Positions 10,954 to 23,652 of a DNA stretch of 64,000 nt are shown here, piece by piece (positions within the stretch are counted from its first letter, which is position 1; each line of letters opens with the position of its first letter). The position numbers and the translations under genes are program-made. The stretch spans positions 58,046 to 122,045 of the forward strand of contig JAPKCK010000003.1 of assembly GCA_028822985.1 (NCBI GenBank), read 5' to 3'. Origin of the DNA: Aquiluna sp. Lineage in GTDB: Bacteria; Actinomycetota; Actinomycetes; Actinomycetales; Microbacteriaceae. The notes below the pieces were generated by a model. That model had not been told where the DNA came from. It made no database searches and worked only from the letters and a program-made list of their open reading frames with translations.

Positions 10954-12023
10954 TCTTCATAATTTCGGGTTTAGCGGTCGCTTCTTTGCTTGTAATGCTG
11001 GCAGCCATCCAGACCACGCTTGAAATTGCTGAGGATGCCCGGGCCGGAGCCCTGTCAATAGCCAGGGCGCTATTGATTGGAGCCTTAGGGGCTCTTTGGT
11101 TGGTTTTCGCAGTTGATGCTGGCAACCTTGGTTACATCCTGGCATTTTGCTTACTTGCTCTTTGGTTCTCACAGCAGCTCATTGGTCGAATACTGGGCAG
11201 AGCTAAATTTGCCGAAAAGCTATCCGGCAACGTCAATGGGCCTGTCACTTGGTGGAGCAAATTGGTTGCACCAATTCGGCTTGTAACGCCTGAGGTGGCC
11301 GAAGAGTATGAACAAGAACTTTTGGACTCAGTTGAAGAATTTGGCGAGACGGTGGTTCGAGAGGTGATGGTCCCCCGGGTAGACGTGGAGGTAGTGGACA
11401 GCGATGCGCTTCTAGAAGATGCATTGAGCACGTTTATGGCCACTGGGTTTTCGAGGCTACCTGTTGTAGGGGAGAGCGTGGACGATGTGGTTGGTGTGCT
11501 GTACCTGAAGGATCTTGCCAGGGTGGTTCATCAGGATCCGGGGCTGCTTTCAGTAAAAAAAGCCATTGATGCGGCCAGGCAGGCGCTCTTTACTCCAGAA
11601 TCCAAGTCGGTTGCCGAGCTGCTCCAGGAAATGCAGAGTGCGAAAACTCAAATCGCAATTGTCGTTGATGAGTATGGCGGAGTTGCCGGAATCGTCACCG
11701 TTGAAGATTTGATTGAGGAACTCGTCGGTGAGATTGGGGACGAGTACGATCGTGAGGTCGTCGGGATAGAGAAACTTTCTGAAACAACTTTCAGGTGTCA
11801 ACCAAGAACACCGTTGGACGAAATAGCCGAAATTTTCGAGATCGACCTTGAGGACGATGATGTTGACACAATTGGCGGCCTTTTGGTCAAGGCAATCGGA
11901 GCGCTTCCCGTTGGCGGGGAAACAGTCGAGGTGCAGGGCTTGATGCTAACTGCAGAGCGCGTAGTTGCCAAGAAAGGGCAACTTCTTAGCGTATTAGTTC
12001 GTAAGCTCGTGATAGATGAGTGA
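10950..12023 (+). CDS. Hemolysin C/CorC family protein (DUF21-CBS pair-CorC_HlyC)
   Basis: N-terminal TM segments, [14 protein letters not shown] repeats, [25 protein letters not shown]. Confidence 0.9.
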   Translation: MIFIISGLAVASLLVMLAAIQTTLEIAEDARAGALSIARALLIGALGALWLVFAVDAGNLGYILAFCLLALWFSQQLIGRILGRAKFAEKLSGNVNGPVTWWSKLVAPIRLVTPEVAEEYEQELLDSVEEFGETVVREVMVPRVDVEVVDSDALLEDALSTFMATGFSRLPVVGESVDDVVGVLYLKDLARVVHQDPGLLSVKKAIDAARQALFTPESKSVAELLQEMQSAKTQIAIVVDEYGGVAGIVTVEDLIEELVGEIGDEYDREVVGIEKLSETTFRCQPRTPLDEIAEIFEIDLEDDDVDTIGGLLVKAIGALPVGGETVEVQGLMLTAERVVAKKGQLLSVLVRKLVIDE

Positions 12024-12900
12024 ATTTAGATCTGGATTTGTAAGCTTTGTCGGGCGACCGAACGTTGGTAAGTCAACGCTCACAAATGCCATTGCGGGCG
12101 AGAAGGTCGCCATTACTAGCTCTAAACCACAGACGACTAGGCGTGCCATTAGGGCAGTCAAGACCACGGAGACTGGCCAACTGATTATGGTTGACACCCC
12201 CGGTCTTCATCGGCCAAGAACGCTTTTGGGACAAAGATTAAATGATCTTGTGAGCTCGACTTTGCACGAGGTGGATGTAATTGTCTTTTGCACTCCGGCC
12301 AATGAGGAAATTGGGCCGGGGGACCGAAAAATTGTTGCGGACATTGCAAAATATGGTCGCGCCAAGAAGATAGCCATTGTTACCAAGTGCGAAACCGTTT
12401 CCAAGCAAAAGCTCGCTCACCATTTGATGGCAGTCTCAGAGCTTCACGACTGGAAGGAGATTGTTCCGGTATCAGCCGCCACCATGGAGCAGGTTGACCT
12501 TCTAGAGACACTGCTGATTGGTTACTTACCGGTCGGTCCATTGTTTTACGAAAAAGATGTCGTCAGTGAAGAACCACTTGAGGATCGGATCTGCGAACTA
12601 GTTCGAGAAGCGGCCCTGGAGTTAGTAAACGATGAACTGCCCCATTCTCTTGCCGTCACTCTGGATGAGATTCTCTACGATTCAAAAAAACCAACCGTTC
12701 ACGTTTCGGTTTGGGTCGAACGCGATTCCCAGAAGGGGATCATTATCGGCAAGGGCGGCTCGATGTTGAAAACAATTGGCCAGAAGGCTAGGCGCGAAAT
12801 TGAGGCGCTTATGGACGAGCCTATTCACCTGGCAATTCAAGTCAGGATTGCACAAAACTGGCAGAGAAACGCCAAACAGCTTGGAAAACTAGGGTTCTAG
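12016..12900 (+). CDS. era: GTPase Era
   Basis: FVGRPNVGKSTLTNAIAGEKVAITSSKPQTTRRAIRAV and KH domain GIIIGKGGSMLKTIG. Confidence 0.97.
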   Translation: MSEFRSGFVSFVGRPNVGKSTLTNAIAGEKVAITSSKPQTTRRAIRAVKTTETGQLIMVDTPGLHRPRTLLGQRLNDLVSSTLHEVDVIVFCTPANEEIGPGDRKIVADIAKYGRAKKIAIVTKCETVSKQKLAHHLMAVSELHDWKEIVPVSAATMEQVDLLETLLIGYLPVGPLFYEKDVVSEEPLEDRICELVREAALELVNDELPHSLAVTLDEILYDSKKPTVHVSVWVERDSQKGIIIGKGGSMLKTIGQKARREIEALMDEPIHLAIQVRIAQNWQRNAKQLGKLGF

Positions 12901-12932
12901 CGCAACCGGTCCTCAAGTGCTAACCTGAGGAC

Positions 12933-12958
12933 ATGAGTTTTAGCCTCCTCCTTATTAG

Positions 12959-12974
<16 letters not shown>
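12933..12974 (+). CDS. leuL: Putative leucine-rich leader peptide (MSFSLLLISRDEA*) for leuA attenuation
   Basis: 13-codon ORF with three consecutive Leu codons (CTC CTC CTT), followed by a perfect 10-bp hairpin and then leuA. Confidence 0.7.
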
Positions 12975-14777
<1,803 letters not shown>

Positions 14778-14804
14778 ACCCGCAATTATTGCGATACTTG
14801 TCTT

Positions 14805-15527
14805 ATGCCGCATTACCGAGATGAAGCCGTCGTCATCCGAACCCACAAGCTTGGGGAAGTCGATCGCATTGTGACTCTGTTGACAAAAAATCATGGTCAA
14901 ATTCGAGCGGTTGCAAAGGGAGTCAGAAAAACTAGCAGCAGAATCGGTGCAAGGTTAGAGCCTTTTAATGTGGTGGATTTGCAACTTTACGAAGGCAGAA
15001 ATCTAGACACTGTTTCTCAAGTAGAGCAACTGGCTAACTACGGCTCCGTGATCGTAGCGGATTACGCCAGATACACAGCCGCCAGCGCAGTTGTCGAGGC
15101 TGCCGAACGCTTTACGCGCGAGGATTCCTCTTCGCAGCACTACATGCTTGTTATTGGTGCTCTCAGAGCTCTCTCACTGAAAGAGCACTCCTCTGATCAG
15201 ATTCTAGACTCTTACCTTTTGCGGGCATTGGCAATCTCAGGTTGGATTACCAATATTGACCAATGCCAGGGTTGCGCCTCAACCGAAACTGTTTCGTTTT
15301 CCGTTCACTCTGGATCTGTTAGTTGCCAATCTTGCACTATGCCCGGGTCGGTACGTCTTGGGGTCGATGGTATTTCGCACATTAGTGCATTGCTTATAGG
15401 TGATTGGCCAAGCGTTGGCCGGGCCAACTTGTCAACGCGTGCCGCCGTGAGCGGCGTTGTCGCTGGCTATTTACAGTGGCAGCTTGAAAGAGGACTCAGG
15501 TCTTTGGAGCACGTGGAGCGAAGTTGA
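14805..15527 (+). CDS. recO: DNA repair protein RecO
   Basis: YRDEAVVIRTHKLGEVDRIVTLLTKNHGQIRAVAKGVRKTSSRIGARLEPFN plus Cys motif CQGCAST. Confidence 0.94.
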   Translation: MPHYRDEAVVIRTHKLGEVDRIVTLLTKNHGQIRAVAKGVRKTSSRIGARLEPFNVVDLQLYEGRNLDTVSQVEQLANYGSVIVADYARYTAASAVVEAAERFTREDSSSQHYMLVIGALRALSLKEHSSDQILDSYLLRALAISGWITNIDQCQGCASTETVSFSVHSGSVSCQSCTMPGSVRLGVDGISHISALLIGDWPSVGRANLSTRAAVSGVVAGYLQWQLERGLRSLEHVERS

Positions 15528-16282
15528 TCAAACTTAATGACCCGTCGAGACAAATACCTGGCTTCGGTGCTGTTCCGAAACACATCGCAATGGTGATGGA
15601 CGGGAATGGCAGGTGGGCCAATGAGCGCGGTCTTACTCGTACCGAAGGCCATCGAGCCGGCGAGGCGGCGCTACTGGAGGCGGTCGCGGGCGCTACCAGC
15701 GCCGGTGTCGAGAACCTGACTGCGTATGCGTTTTCGACGGAAAACTGGAAACGATCTACCGATGAGGTTAAGTTCCTTATGGGTTATAACAAAGACGTTT
15801 TGAGACGACGAAGAGATCTCCTGATGGACTGGAACGTTCGAATTCGATGGTCTGGGGAAGAGCGAAAGCTTTGGCCAAGCGTTGTGCGTGAGCTTCGTAT
15901 CGCCGAGGAAATGACCAAGAACAACACTGGATTGGTGCTAACCATGGCGGTCAACTACGGAGGTAGGCAGGAGATAGTAGCTGCGGTAAACAAGATTCTG
16001 CAAGAAATCAGAACTGGTGGCGCGGCGCCAAAATCCATCAATGAGAAGACGATTCAAAAAAGGCTTTACGTTCCGGAACTTCCGGACGTGGATATGTTCC
16101 TGCGCTCAAGCGGGGAGATGCGTATTTCTAACTTCATGCTTTGGCAATCGAGCTATGCGGAGATGATTTTCATGGACGTGCTCTGGCCGGATTTCACTCG
16201 AGAGTCGTTGTGGGAGGCTATCAGTGAGTTTGGGAGAAGGCAGCGCCGCTTCGGTGGTGCCTCCGATGCCCCACTAAACTAG
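15524..16282 (+). CDS. uppS: Isoprenyl transferase (cis-prenyltransferase)
   Basis: PKHIAMVMDGNGRWANERGLTRTEGHRAGEAALLE, AYAFSTENWKRS, LRSSGEMRISNFMLWQSSYAEMIF. Confidence 0.95.
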   Translation: MIKLNDPSRQIPGFGAVPKHIAMVMDGNGRWANERGLTRTEGHRAGEAALLEAVAGATSAGVENLTAYAFSTENWKRSTDEVKFLMGYNKDVLRRRRDLLMDWNVRIRWSGEERKLWPSVVRELRIAEEMTKNNTGLVLTMAVNYGGRQEIVAAVNKILQEIRTGGAAPKSINEKTIQKRLYVPELPDVDMFLRSSGEMRISNFMLWQSSYAEMIFMDVLWPDFTRESLWEAISEFGRRQRRFGGASDAPLN

Positions 16283-16321
16283 GAATTCACTAGAAACCCA
16301 AAAAATAATCCCCGGAGAATA

Positions 16322-17695
16322 ATGGCCAATCAGAAGCTCGACCAGGTAATTTCGCTTGCAAAACGCAGAGGCTTTGTGTTTCAGGCTGGCGAGATTTATG
16401 GTGGTTCGAGATCGGCCTGGGACTACGGCCCACTCGGAGTTGAGCTAAAGGAAAACATCAAGCGTCAGTGGTGGCAGTCCGTGGTGTCTGGAAGAGATGA
16501 CGTTGTTGGACTTGATAGCTCAATTATTTTGCCGACGAAGGTTTGGGAGTCTTCTGGTCACGTTGAGGCATTTGTCGACCCACTGATTGAGTGCACTAGC
16601 TGCCACAAGCGCTTTCGTCAGGATCATCTCGAGGAGGCCTTTGAAGAAAAGAAGTCTAGGGCTCCCAAATCAATGGCAGAAATAGCCTGCCCAAACTGTG
16701 GAGTCAAAGAATCCTGGACTGAGCCAAAGAGCTTCAACGGCCTTTTGAAGACTTCGCTAGGTCCAGTCGATGATGACACCGGTATGCACTACCTGCGACC
16801 TGAGACTGCTCAGGGAATATTCGTGAATTTCAACAACGTTCTAAATGTTTCTAGGATGAAGCCTCCATTTGGAATTGGTCAAATGGGAAAGAGCTTCCGC
16901 AACGAAATCACCCCGGGTAACTTCATCTTTCGAACTCGTGAGTTTGAGCAGATGGAGATGGAGTTTTTTGTAAAGCCCGGCGAGGATGAAAAGTGGCACG
17001 AATACTGGATCGAGCAGCGACATAACTGGTATCTGGACCTTGGAATCAATCCGGATAACCTTCGACTGTTTGACCACCCGAAGGAAAAGCTGTCCCACTA
17101 CTCCAAACGGACCGTTGATATCGAGTACCGCTTTGGATTTCAGGGCGGAGAGTTTGGGGAGCTTGAGGGCATTGCAAATCGAACCGATTTTGACCTAAAG
17201 ACTCACTCAGCTTCTTCCGGTGTTGACTTGAGCTACTTTGACCAAACCGAGGAAAAGCGGTGGACTCCATTCGTTATTGAGCCAGCGGCGGGACTCACCA
17301 GGTCTCTTATGGCGTTCATGGTCGATGCGTACTCCGAGGACGAGGCGCCTAACGCGAAGGGCGGCGTTGATACCAGAACCGTGCTTCGACTCGATTATCG
17401 ACTTTCGCCTGTAAAGGCAGCCGTTTTGCCGCTGAGCAGGAACGAGGCTCTAAATCCGATTGCCAAGTCTTTGGCGGCTGAGCTCCGCAAGAACTGGAAT
17501 ATTGACTTCGATGACTCGGGTGCCATTGGGCGCAGGTACCGCAGACAGGATGAGATTGGAACTCCTTTTTGCATAACGATCGACTTTGAGACAGCCGATG
17601 ACCAGTCCGTGACCATTCGTGAGCGCGATTCGATGGCTCAGGAGCGGGTGTCTCTGGACAAGGTTGCAAGCTACCTATTTGAGAGACTCAGTTAG
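16322..17695 (+). CDS. glyS: Glycyl-tRNA synthetase (dimeric type)
   Basis: [57 protein letters not shown]. Confidence 0.95.
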   Translation: MANQKLDQVISLAKRRGFVFQAGEIYGGSRSAWDYGPLGVELKENIKRQWWQSVVSGRDDVVGLDSSIILPTKVWESSGHVEAFVDPLIECTSCHKRFRQDHLEEAFEEKKSRAPKSMAEIACPNCGVKESWTEPKSFNGLLKTSLGPVDDDTGMHYLRPETAQGIFVNFNNVLNVSRMKPPFGIGQMGKSFRNEITPGNFIFRTREFEQMEMEFFVKPGEDEKWHEYWIEQRHNWYLDLGINPDNLRLFDHPKEKLSHYSKRTVDIEYRFGFQGGEFGELEGIANRTDFDLKTHSASSGVDLSYFDQTEEKRWTPFVIEPAAGLTRSLMAFMVDAYSEDEAPNAKGGVDTRTVLRLDYRLSPVKAAVLPLSRNEALNPIAKSLAAELRKNWNIDFDDSGAIGRRYRRQDEIGTPFCITIDFETADDQSVTIRERDSMAQERVSLDKVASYLFERLS

Positions 17696-17699
17696 CTAA

Positions 17700-18854
17700 T
17701 TGGGACTAACGTACGGAACTAAGACCTTTGAGGTGCCAGTCGTGCTGGCACCAATGGCTGGTATTACTAACACTGCGTTCAGGAGGCTCTGTCGCGAGTT
17801 CGGCAACGGCCTATTTGTCTCGGAGATGGTTACCTCCAGAGCTCTAGTTGAAAGAACCGAGGAGTCGATGCGCCTTATCGGGCATCATGAGTCGGAGGAG
17901 TTTCGGTCAGTCCAGTTGTACGGAGTTGACCCCACAACAATTTCTCGAGCCATTGAAATGCTCGTGCAAGAAGACCGGGCGGATCATATCGACTTGAACT
18001 TCGGTTGCCCAGTTGCCAAAGTTACCCGAAAGGGTGGGGGAGCAGCCTTACCTTGGAAATCAGAGCTGTTTGAGGCCATTGTTCAATCTGCCGTAAAGGC
18101 GGCTGGAACTATCCCCGTGACAGTCAAAATGCGTAAGGGTATAGATCAAGATCACCTGACTTTTTTGGACGCTGGGAAGGCTGCTCGGGACGCGGGAGTT
18201 ACTGCTGTGGCGTTGCATGGGCGAACCGCGGAGGACTTCTACTCTGGGAGAGCAGACTGGGACGCCATCGCTGAACTTCGAGCATCATTGCCAGATGTTC
18301 AAGTACTAGGTAATGGCGATATCTGGTCTGCACAAGACGCGGTGTCAATGATGGATAAAACCGGGGTCGATGGAATTGTTGTTGGCAGAGGCTGCCTCGG
18401 AAGGCCATGGCTTTTCCAGGATCTTGAACGGGCAATAGCGGGCTATCTAGCCGGTGACAAGAATCCAAAAGTAGACGAGGTAATGCCTTCACTTGGTGAG
18501 GTGGCGGACGCGTTTTATCGCCACGCCGAACTACTGACTGAGTTCTTCGAGGAGGAAGGCCGGGCTTGCCGAGACATTAGGAAACACGTTGCCTGGTATT
18601 TCAAGGGCTACCCGGTTGGCGGAGAGTTTAGGGCAGATCTTGCAAGAGTCGAGTCTTTGCAGCAGGCATCCGATTTGTTGGGTTCTCTGGAACGAGATAC
18701 GCCTTACCCAGGAGAAGAAGCTGAGGGCCCTCGGGGTAGGCTCGGCTCCCTAAAAAAGTGTTCAGTGCCAGAGGGCTGGCTGGATTCTAGGGAACTTAGC
18801 GACACTCACCGATCTCAGCTGGAGTTCGCGGAACTTTCAGTCTCAGGGGGATAG
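17700..18854 (+). CDS. dusB: tRNA-dihydrouridine synthase (DusB-like)
   Basis: VVLAPMAGITNTAFRRLCREFG, HIDLNFGCPVAKVTRKGGGAAL, LHGRTAEDFYSGRADWD. TTG start. Confidence 0.92.
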   Translation: MGLTYGTKTFEVPVVLAPMAGITNTAFRRLCREFGNGLFVSEMVTSRALVERTEESMRLIGHHESEEFRSVQLYGVDPTTISRAIEMLVQEDRADHIDLNFGCPVAKVTRKGGGAALPWKSELFEAIVQSAVKAAGTIPVTVKMRKGIDQDHLTFLDAGKAARDAGVTAVALHGRTAEDFYSGRADWDAIAELRASLPDVQVLGNGDIWSAQDAVSMMDKTGVDGIVVGRGCLGRPWLFQDLERAIAGYLAGDKNPKVDEVMPSLGEVADAFYRHAELLTEFFEEEGRACRDIRKHVAWYFKGYPVGGEFRADLARVESLQQASDLLGSLERDTPYPGEEAEGPRGRLGSLKKCSVPEGWLDSRELSDTHRSQLEFAELSVSGG

Positions 18855-18856
18855 GG

Positions 18857-20110
18857 ATGGTCGCCAACACGGAAAGCGGCTATGAACCTCGAGACCTCGA
18901 GCGATTTGTGGGTCAACCCGGATCTCAAATGGAAGGCCGCGGAGAATTTGCGCGGGACCGAGCGAGAGTTTTGCACTCGGCGGCGTTCCGGAAGCTGAGC
19001 GCGAAGACTCAAGTTCTATCCCCAAGCTCGGGGGATTTTGCGAGAACAAGGCTCACTCATTCGCTCGAGGTTGCTCAGGTCGGCAGGGAGCTGGCTACGG
19101 CGCTGGGAGTGAACCCAGATCTAGTGGACATGGGTTGCCTAGCTCACGATCTTGGTCATCCACCTTTCGGCCACAATGGCGAGTCTGCCCTGAACTTCTG
19201 GGCCGCCGACATTGGAGGCTTTGAGGGGAACGCACAAACATTCAGAATTCTGTCGAGGCTGGAGCCAAAAATCTACGACGATAGAGGTTTCTCGAGGGGC
19301 TTGAATCTCACGAGGGCTTCTATGGACGCGGCGACAAAGTATCCCTGGCCCCTGGCTAGAGCGACCGAGTTCGACAGCGTAGCAAAATTCGGCGTGTATG
19401 ACGACGATGCAGAAGTCTTTGATTGGATGAGGCAGCAAGCTCCCGAAGGAGTGAAGTGTGTCGAGGCCCAAATTATGGACTTTGCCGACGATGTTGCATA
19501 CTCTGTGCATGATTTTGAGGATTCAATAGTGGAGGGGTTTGTAAATCCCACTCTAATCTCGGTGTCCAGCTCGAAAGACGCCTTAATCGAGGACATAAGC
19601 AAGTGGTCTGAGGGCACTTATTCAAAATCCGAGCTAGAGGAAGCCCTTTTATCTCTGCAATCCTCCAGTCATTGGCTTGAATCATTTGACGGATCGCCGA
19701 GACACTTGTCACGCCTCAAGAATCTAGCCAGCGACCTTATTGGCTCTTTTGTGTCCCGAACTACCAGTGCCGTCTTGGAAGAGTCAAAAAAGGGCACCTT
19801 GAGTCGATTTAGTGCCAGCGTTAGCGTTCCGAGCCGCGTGAAGAGCGAGATTGCCGTGCTAAAAGGAATCGTTGCTTCTTCAGTGATGACGGAGAATTCG
19901 CGGCAGCCTTACTATGAGGACCAACGGACTTTACTCGTGGAGCTCGCCGAAACCTTGCTGTCCAAAAACGGTGCGGGTCTAGACTCGACCGGTTCTGAGG
20001 CATGGGTGGCCGCAGAGGACCACAAAGCTCAGAAACGCGCCATCGTGGATTACGTGGCATCGCTTACTGACCCTGCAGCTGTCGCTCTTCACCGCAGCAC
20101 AAGAGCATAG
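18857..20110 (+). CDS. dgt: Deoxyguanosinetriphosphate triphosphohydrolase-like protein
   Basis: HD motifs TRLTHSLEVAQVGREL, CLAHDLGHPPFGHNGE, EAQIMDFADDVAYSVHDFED. Confidence 0.94.
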   Translation: MVANTESGYEPRDLERFVGQPGSQMEGRGEFARDRARVLHSAAFRKLSAKTQVLSPSSGDFARTRLTHSLEVAQVGRELATALGVNPDLVDMGCLAHDLGHPPFGHNGESALNFWAADIGGFEGNAQTFRILSRLEPKIYDDRGFSRGLNLTRASMDAATKYPWPLARATEFDSVAKFGVYDDDAEVFDWMRQQAPEGVKCVEAQIMDFADDVAYSVHDFEDSIVEGFVNPTLISVSSSKDALIEDISKWSEGTYSKSELEEALLSLQSSSHWLESFDGSPRHLSRLKNLASDLIGSFVSRTTSAVLEESKKGTLSRFSASVSVPSRVKSEIAVLKGIVASSVMTENSRQPYYEDQRTLLVELAETLLSKNGAGLDSTGSEAWVAAEDHKAQKRAIVDYVASLTDPAAVALHRSTRA

Positions 20111-20119
20111 AATTCAGGT

Positions 20120-21937
20120 ATGGCTGGTCGAGTATCCCAAGGGGACATTGAGGAGCTAAAAGAGCGTGCCGACATCGTGGAGATTGTTGGCGGTTACGTC
20201 TCACTTAGGGCGGCGAGTTCGGGCTCTTTCAAGGGTTTGTGTCCATTTCATGATGAGAAATCACCCAGCTTCAACGTCCGAGCTAATCCTGCGTTTTATC
20301 ACTGCTTCGGCTGTGGAGTTGGCGGAGATATTTATAAGTTCATTCAAGAGATCGAGTCGGTCAGTTTTTCCGATGCCGTCCAGCGTTTGGCCGACAAGGT
20401 CGGCTATCAGCTGAAGTTTGAGGAGGGAAGCGACGAGGGCTCAACAAGGTCCAGGCTGCTGGCTCTAAATAAATTTGCGGCGGATTATTACCAAGGGCAA
20501 TTGCAATCGGCGGAAGGGCAAGCTGCTCAGGACTTTCTCCTGTCTCGAGGATTCGAATTGGCAAGCTTTTCAACTTTCGGTATTGGCTATGCCCCCAAGG
20601 GTTGGCAAAACTTGATCGAGGCAGCAACGGCTGCCGGTTATCAAATGCAGGAGCTTGTATCTGCGGGTTTGGCGATGGAGAGCGATAAGGGTGGTTACGA
20701 TCGCTTTCGAGGGCGAGTGCTGTGGCCGATCCGAGACGCAAACTCGCAAGTTCTTGGGTTCGGTGCCAGAAAACTTTATGAAGATGACCAGGGTCCGAAG
20801 TATCTAAACACCCCAGAGACCCCCGTCTATCACAAGTCGAGCGTTCTTTATGGACTTGATTTAGCTCGCAAAGCCATTGTCAAGTCAAGGCAGATCGTTG
20901 TTGTAGAAGGCTATACCGATGTTATGGCCTGTCATCTAGCCGGGGTTGAGACTGCGGTCGCGACCTGTGGCACGGCGTTTGGCGAAGAGCACATTCGCAT
21001 AATCAATCGATTATTGGGTCAAACAAGCGATCCGGCCGAGGTGATTTTCACTTTTGATCCAGATGCTGCTGGCGAGAAGGCTGCACTTCGGGTTTACGGA
21101 GACAGCTCAAAGTTCAATGCCTTGACCTTTGTCGCGAGTGGGCCAGAAGGTCTTGATCCGGCTGACCTTCGCCAGAAAATGGGCGACGGGGCGATATCGA
21201 AAATGCTTGGATCAAAGAAGCCACTGTTTGAGTTCGTAATTCGCCATCGAATAAGCCAATTTTCTCTTGGAGATCTTGATTCAAGGGTCGCCGCCGCGAG
21301 GGCAGCAGCGCCAGTTGTCGCCGAGATTACGGATCCTGCGCTCAAGTCAGGATATGTAAAAGCTCTAGCGGACTGGGTGTCTCTGGACTCCTCCGAAGTA
21401 GAGCAAATGGTTCGGGCTGGGGTCACCAGGCAGGTTCAGCAGCGAGTAGAGCCAATGAGACAGAACGGTATTCCTGCTCCCGAGGTAATTACTCCTCAGG
21501 CTCGAATGGAGAGGCAAATACTAGAGGTCTTGGTGCAAGCCCCCGGTGCTTTTAGTCCCGAGCAGCTTCGCCGCATGTTGGCTTCGGGTTTTTCCGTCTC
21601 TCAGCACCATCGAATTCTCGAGGTGGCGAACATAAACTCTATGCATTTAACTAAGGACGGCTTCGCGAATCTTTTGGCTACCCAGGTTTTGCCAGAGGAC
21701 TTGGAAGTTATTCGGTCTCTTGCTCTTGCTAACCTCCCTGTCGCTAACGAGGCCGCACTTACCAAATACGCAGTTGGTGTAGTGAGGACCGCGATGCTCA
21801 ATACCTTGGCTCGAGAGAAAGCCGATTTAATGGCGGCGCTACGACGAATCGACTCGACCGCGAGCCCAGAGCAATTGGCTCAAGTCCAGCAGGAATTGGT
21901 GGCTTTGGAATCAGAACGTCGCGAGTTGATGAAATAG
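20120..21937 (+). CDS. dnaG: DNA primase
   Basis: Zinc finger FKGLCPFHDEKSPSFNVRANPAFYHCFGCGVGGDIYKFIQE and TOPRIM VVEGYTDVMACH. Confidence 0.97.
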   Translation: MAGRVSQGDIEELKERADIVEIVGGYVSLRAASSGSFKGLCPFHDEKSPSFNVRANPAFYHCFGCGVGGDIYKFIQEIESVSFSDAVQRLADKVGYQLKFEEGSDEGSTRSRLLALNKFAADYYQGQLQSAEGQAAQDFLLSRGFELASFSTFGIGYAPKGWQNLIEAATAAGYQMQELVSAGLAMESDKGGYDRFRGRVLWPIRDANSQVLGFGARKLYEDDQGPKYLNTPETPVYHKSSVLYGLDLARKAIVKSRQIVVVEGYTDVMACHLAGVETAVATCGTAFGEEHIRIINRLLGQTSDPAEVIFTFDPDAAGEKAALRVYGDSSKFNALTFVASGPEGLDPADLRQKMGDGAISKMLGSKKPLFEFVIRHRISQFSLGDLDSRVAAARAAAPVVAEITDPALKSGYVKALADWVSLDSSEVEQMVRAGVTRQVQQRVEPMRQNGIPAPEVITPQARMERQILEVLVQAPGAFSPEQLRRMLASGFSVSQHHRILEVANINSMHLTKDGFANLLATQVLPEDLEVIRSLALANLPVANEAALTKYAVGVVRTAMLNTLAREKADLMAALRRIDSTASPEQLAQVQQELVALESERRELMK

Positions 21938-21980
21938 CTCGCGAATCTGCTAATGTTGTGCCGTGTCTCTAGGGATGCAT

Positions 21981-22056
21981 TCCTCGGTAGCTCAATTGGC
22001 AGAGCAATCGACTGTTAATCGATAGGTTCTTGGTTCGAGTCCAAGCCGAGGAGCCA
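21981..22056 (+). tRNA. tRNA-Asn (GTT)
   Basis: Cloverleaf TCCTCGG...CTGTTAA...GGTTCGAGTCC...CCGAGGA-G-CCA; CCA is encoded. Confidence 0.95.
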
Positions 22057-22075
22057 TACTTTTCCTGGAGAAGGC

Positions 22076-22720
22076 ATGAGCAGGCAAGTAGTTTCCACGT
22101 CACTTTCCGTAGGCCTAGCCACTGGCCTTTACGGCCTTTCCTTTGGTGCTATTGGGTCAGCCGCTGGCCTAGGGGTTCCGGCAGTCATGTTGCTGAGCCT
22201 TTTGATGTTTTCTGGCGCGAGTCAATTTGCATTTGTTGGAATCATCGCGGCTGGGGGAGCACCACTCACCGCAATTTCGTCGGCTTGGCTAATGGGTGTC
22301 CGAAACTCCTTTTATGGACTTCGATTGAATACCGTAATTGGCCCTAGGGGGCTTTGGCGCCTGCTAGCAGCGCAGTTGACGGTAGACGAGTCAAACGCCG
22401 TTTCCGCGGCCCAAGTGAGCCCGCGCGATCAGAAACTCGGCTTTTGGCTGACTGGCGGGGCGGTATTTATTTTTTGGAACACAGCGACTTTGATGGGGGC
22501 GTTGGCTGGAAACCTTTTTGGGTCAGTTGAGACCTGGGGCTTGGATGGTGCAGCAGCAGCGGCTTTCCTAGGGCTGTTGTGGCCCAGATTGAAAAATAAC
22601 CTAGCTTTGGCCGGCGTTGGCGCACTGGTTGCACTGGTGGCAATTCCCCTCACCCCTGCCGGTGTCCCCGTCTTGTTGGCGGCCGTTGTCGCTTTGCTCC
22701 CAGTAGGGGGTAAAAAATGA
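22076..22720 (+). CDS. azlC: AzlC family branched-chain amino acid exporter, large subunit
   Basis: VGLATGLYGLSFGAIGSAAGL, MFSGASQFAFVGIIAAGG, RNSFYGL; followed by AzlD-like protein. Confidence 0.9.
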   Translation: MSRQVVSTSLSVGLATGLYGLSFGAIGSAAGLGVPAVMLLSLLMFSGASQFAFVGIIAAGGAPLTAISSAWLMGVRNSFYGLRLNTVIGPRGLWRLLAAQLTVDESNAVSAAQVSPRDQKLGFWLTGGAVFIFWNTATLMGALAGNLFGSVETWGLDGAAAAAFLGLLWPRLKNNLALAGVGALVALVAIPLTPAGVPVLLAAVVALLPVGGKK

Positions 22721-23016
22721 TCAGCACGGTAATTTTTGCTTCTTTGGCCGTCTACAGCTGGAAAATTCTAGGTTTCTTGATTCCTGATCGGCTTATTGGT
22801 AGACGTGGAAGGCTGATTGCCGAGCGCATGACTGTTTCTCTTCTAGCAGCACTTGTAGTACTTCAAGGGTTTTCGTCTCAGAGCGTTCTTGTGCTTGACG
22901 CTCGAGCGGCTGCTCTAATTGTGGCTGGAGCTCTTTTGGCTATGCGTGTCCCATATATTTTCGTTGTGCTAGCCGGCGCGTTCGTAGCTGCTGGGGTGAG
23001 ATTTTTAGGGTTCTAG
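22717..23016 (+). CDS. azlD: AzlD family branched-chain amino acid exporter, small subunit
   Basis: 99 aa membrane protein overlapping azlC. Confidence 0.85.
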   Translation: MISTVIFASLAVYSWKILGFLIPDRLIGRRGRLIAERMTVSLLAALVVLQGFSSQSVLVLDARAAALIVAGALLAMRVPYIFVVLAGAFVAAGVRFLGF

Positions 23017-23568
23017 GTAGTCTTCGCCTGGCAACCACGACAATGCAGGTATGCCCCATTCATTTTCTTTTATGGCTTTTTTCATGAGCCTCTTATGGGG
23101 CCTCACTAGCCGGTCCGCATAGAGCATTCCCTCTAGATGGTCGAACTCATGCTGAAAGATTCGAGCAAGCCAGCCCTCGGCTTCTATTTGGTAACCCTGG
23201 CCCTCTAAGTCAGTAGCCATCAACAAGGCGCGGTTCGCTCGCTTGAGGGGGAACCTCTCGCCGGGAATCGATAAACAACCCTCGGCATCAGCCTCCTCGT
23301 CCAGTGGCTCGTCGGAAAACTCTGAGATGGAAAGCTGGGGATTGATCGCGACGCCACGTATTTCCTCATCGTCAGTGCTGTACGAATAAACAAAAATTCT
23401 GAGTCCGACTCCAATTTGAGTGGCAGCTAGTCCTACGCCGGGCGCCGCATCCATGGTCTCAAACATGTCGGCGACCAACTCGCGGATGTAGTCATCTATC
23501 GCGAGGACTTCCAGAGCTCGTGTATGGAGCGCTGGGTCGCCGGTTATTCGAATTCTATACAAGGTCAC
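23005..23568 (-). CDS. def: Peptide deformylase
   Basis: GVGLAATQIGVGLRIFVY, EGCLSIPGERF, FQHEFDHLEGMLYADRL. Confidence 0.96.
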   Translation of the reverse strand: MTLYRIRITGDPALHTRALEVLAIDDYIRELVADMFETMDAAPGVGLAATQIGVGLRIFVYSYSTDDEEIRGVAINPQLSISEFSDEPLDEEADAEGCLSIPGERFPLKRANRALLMATDLEGQGYQIEAEGWLARIFQHEFDHLEGMLYADRLVRPHKRLMKKAIKENEWGIPALSWLPGEDYLEP

Positions 23569-23652
23569 GTCCTCATTTTACTGAATCTGACGGAGGAATT
23601 TCAGCTGGGTGGTCTAGGCTTTTAGGGCTTCCAGTCCGACAGGAGAAAAGGT

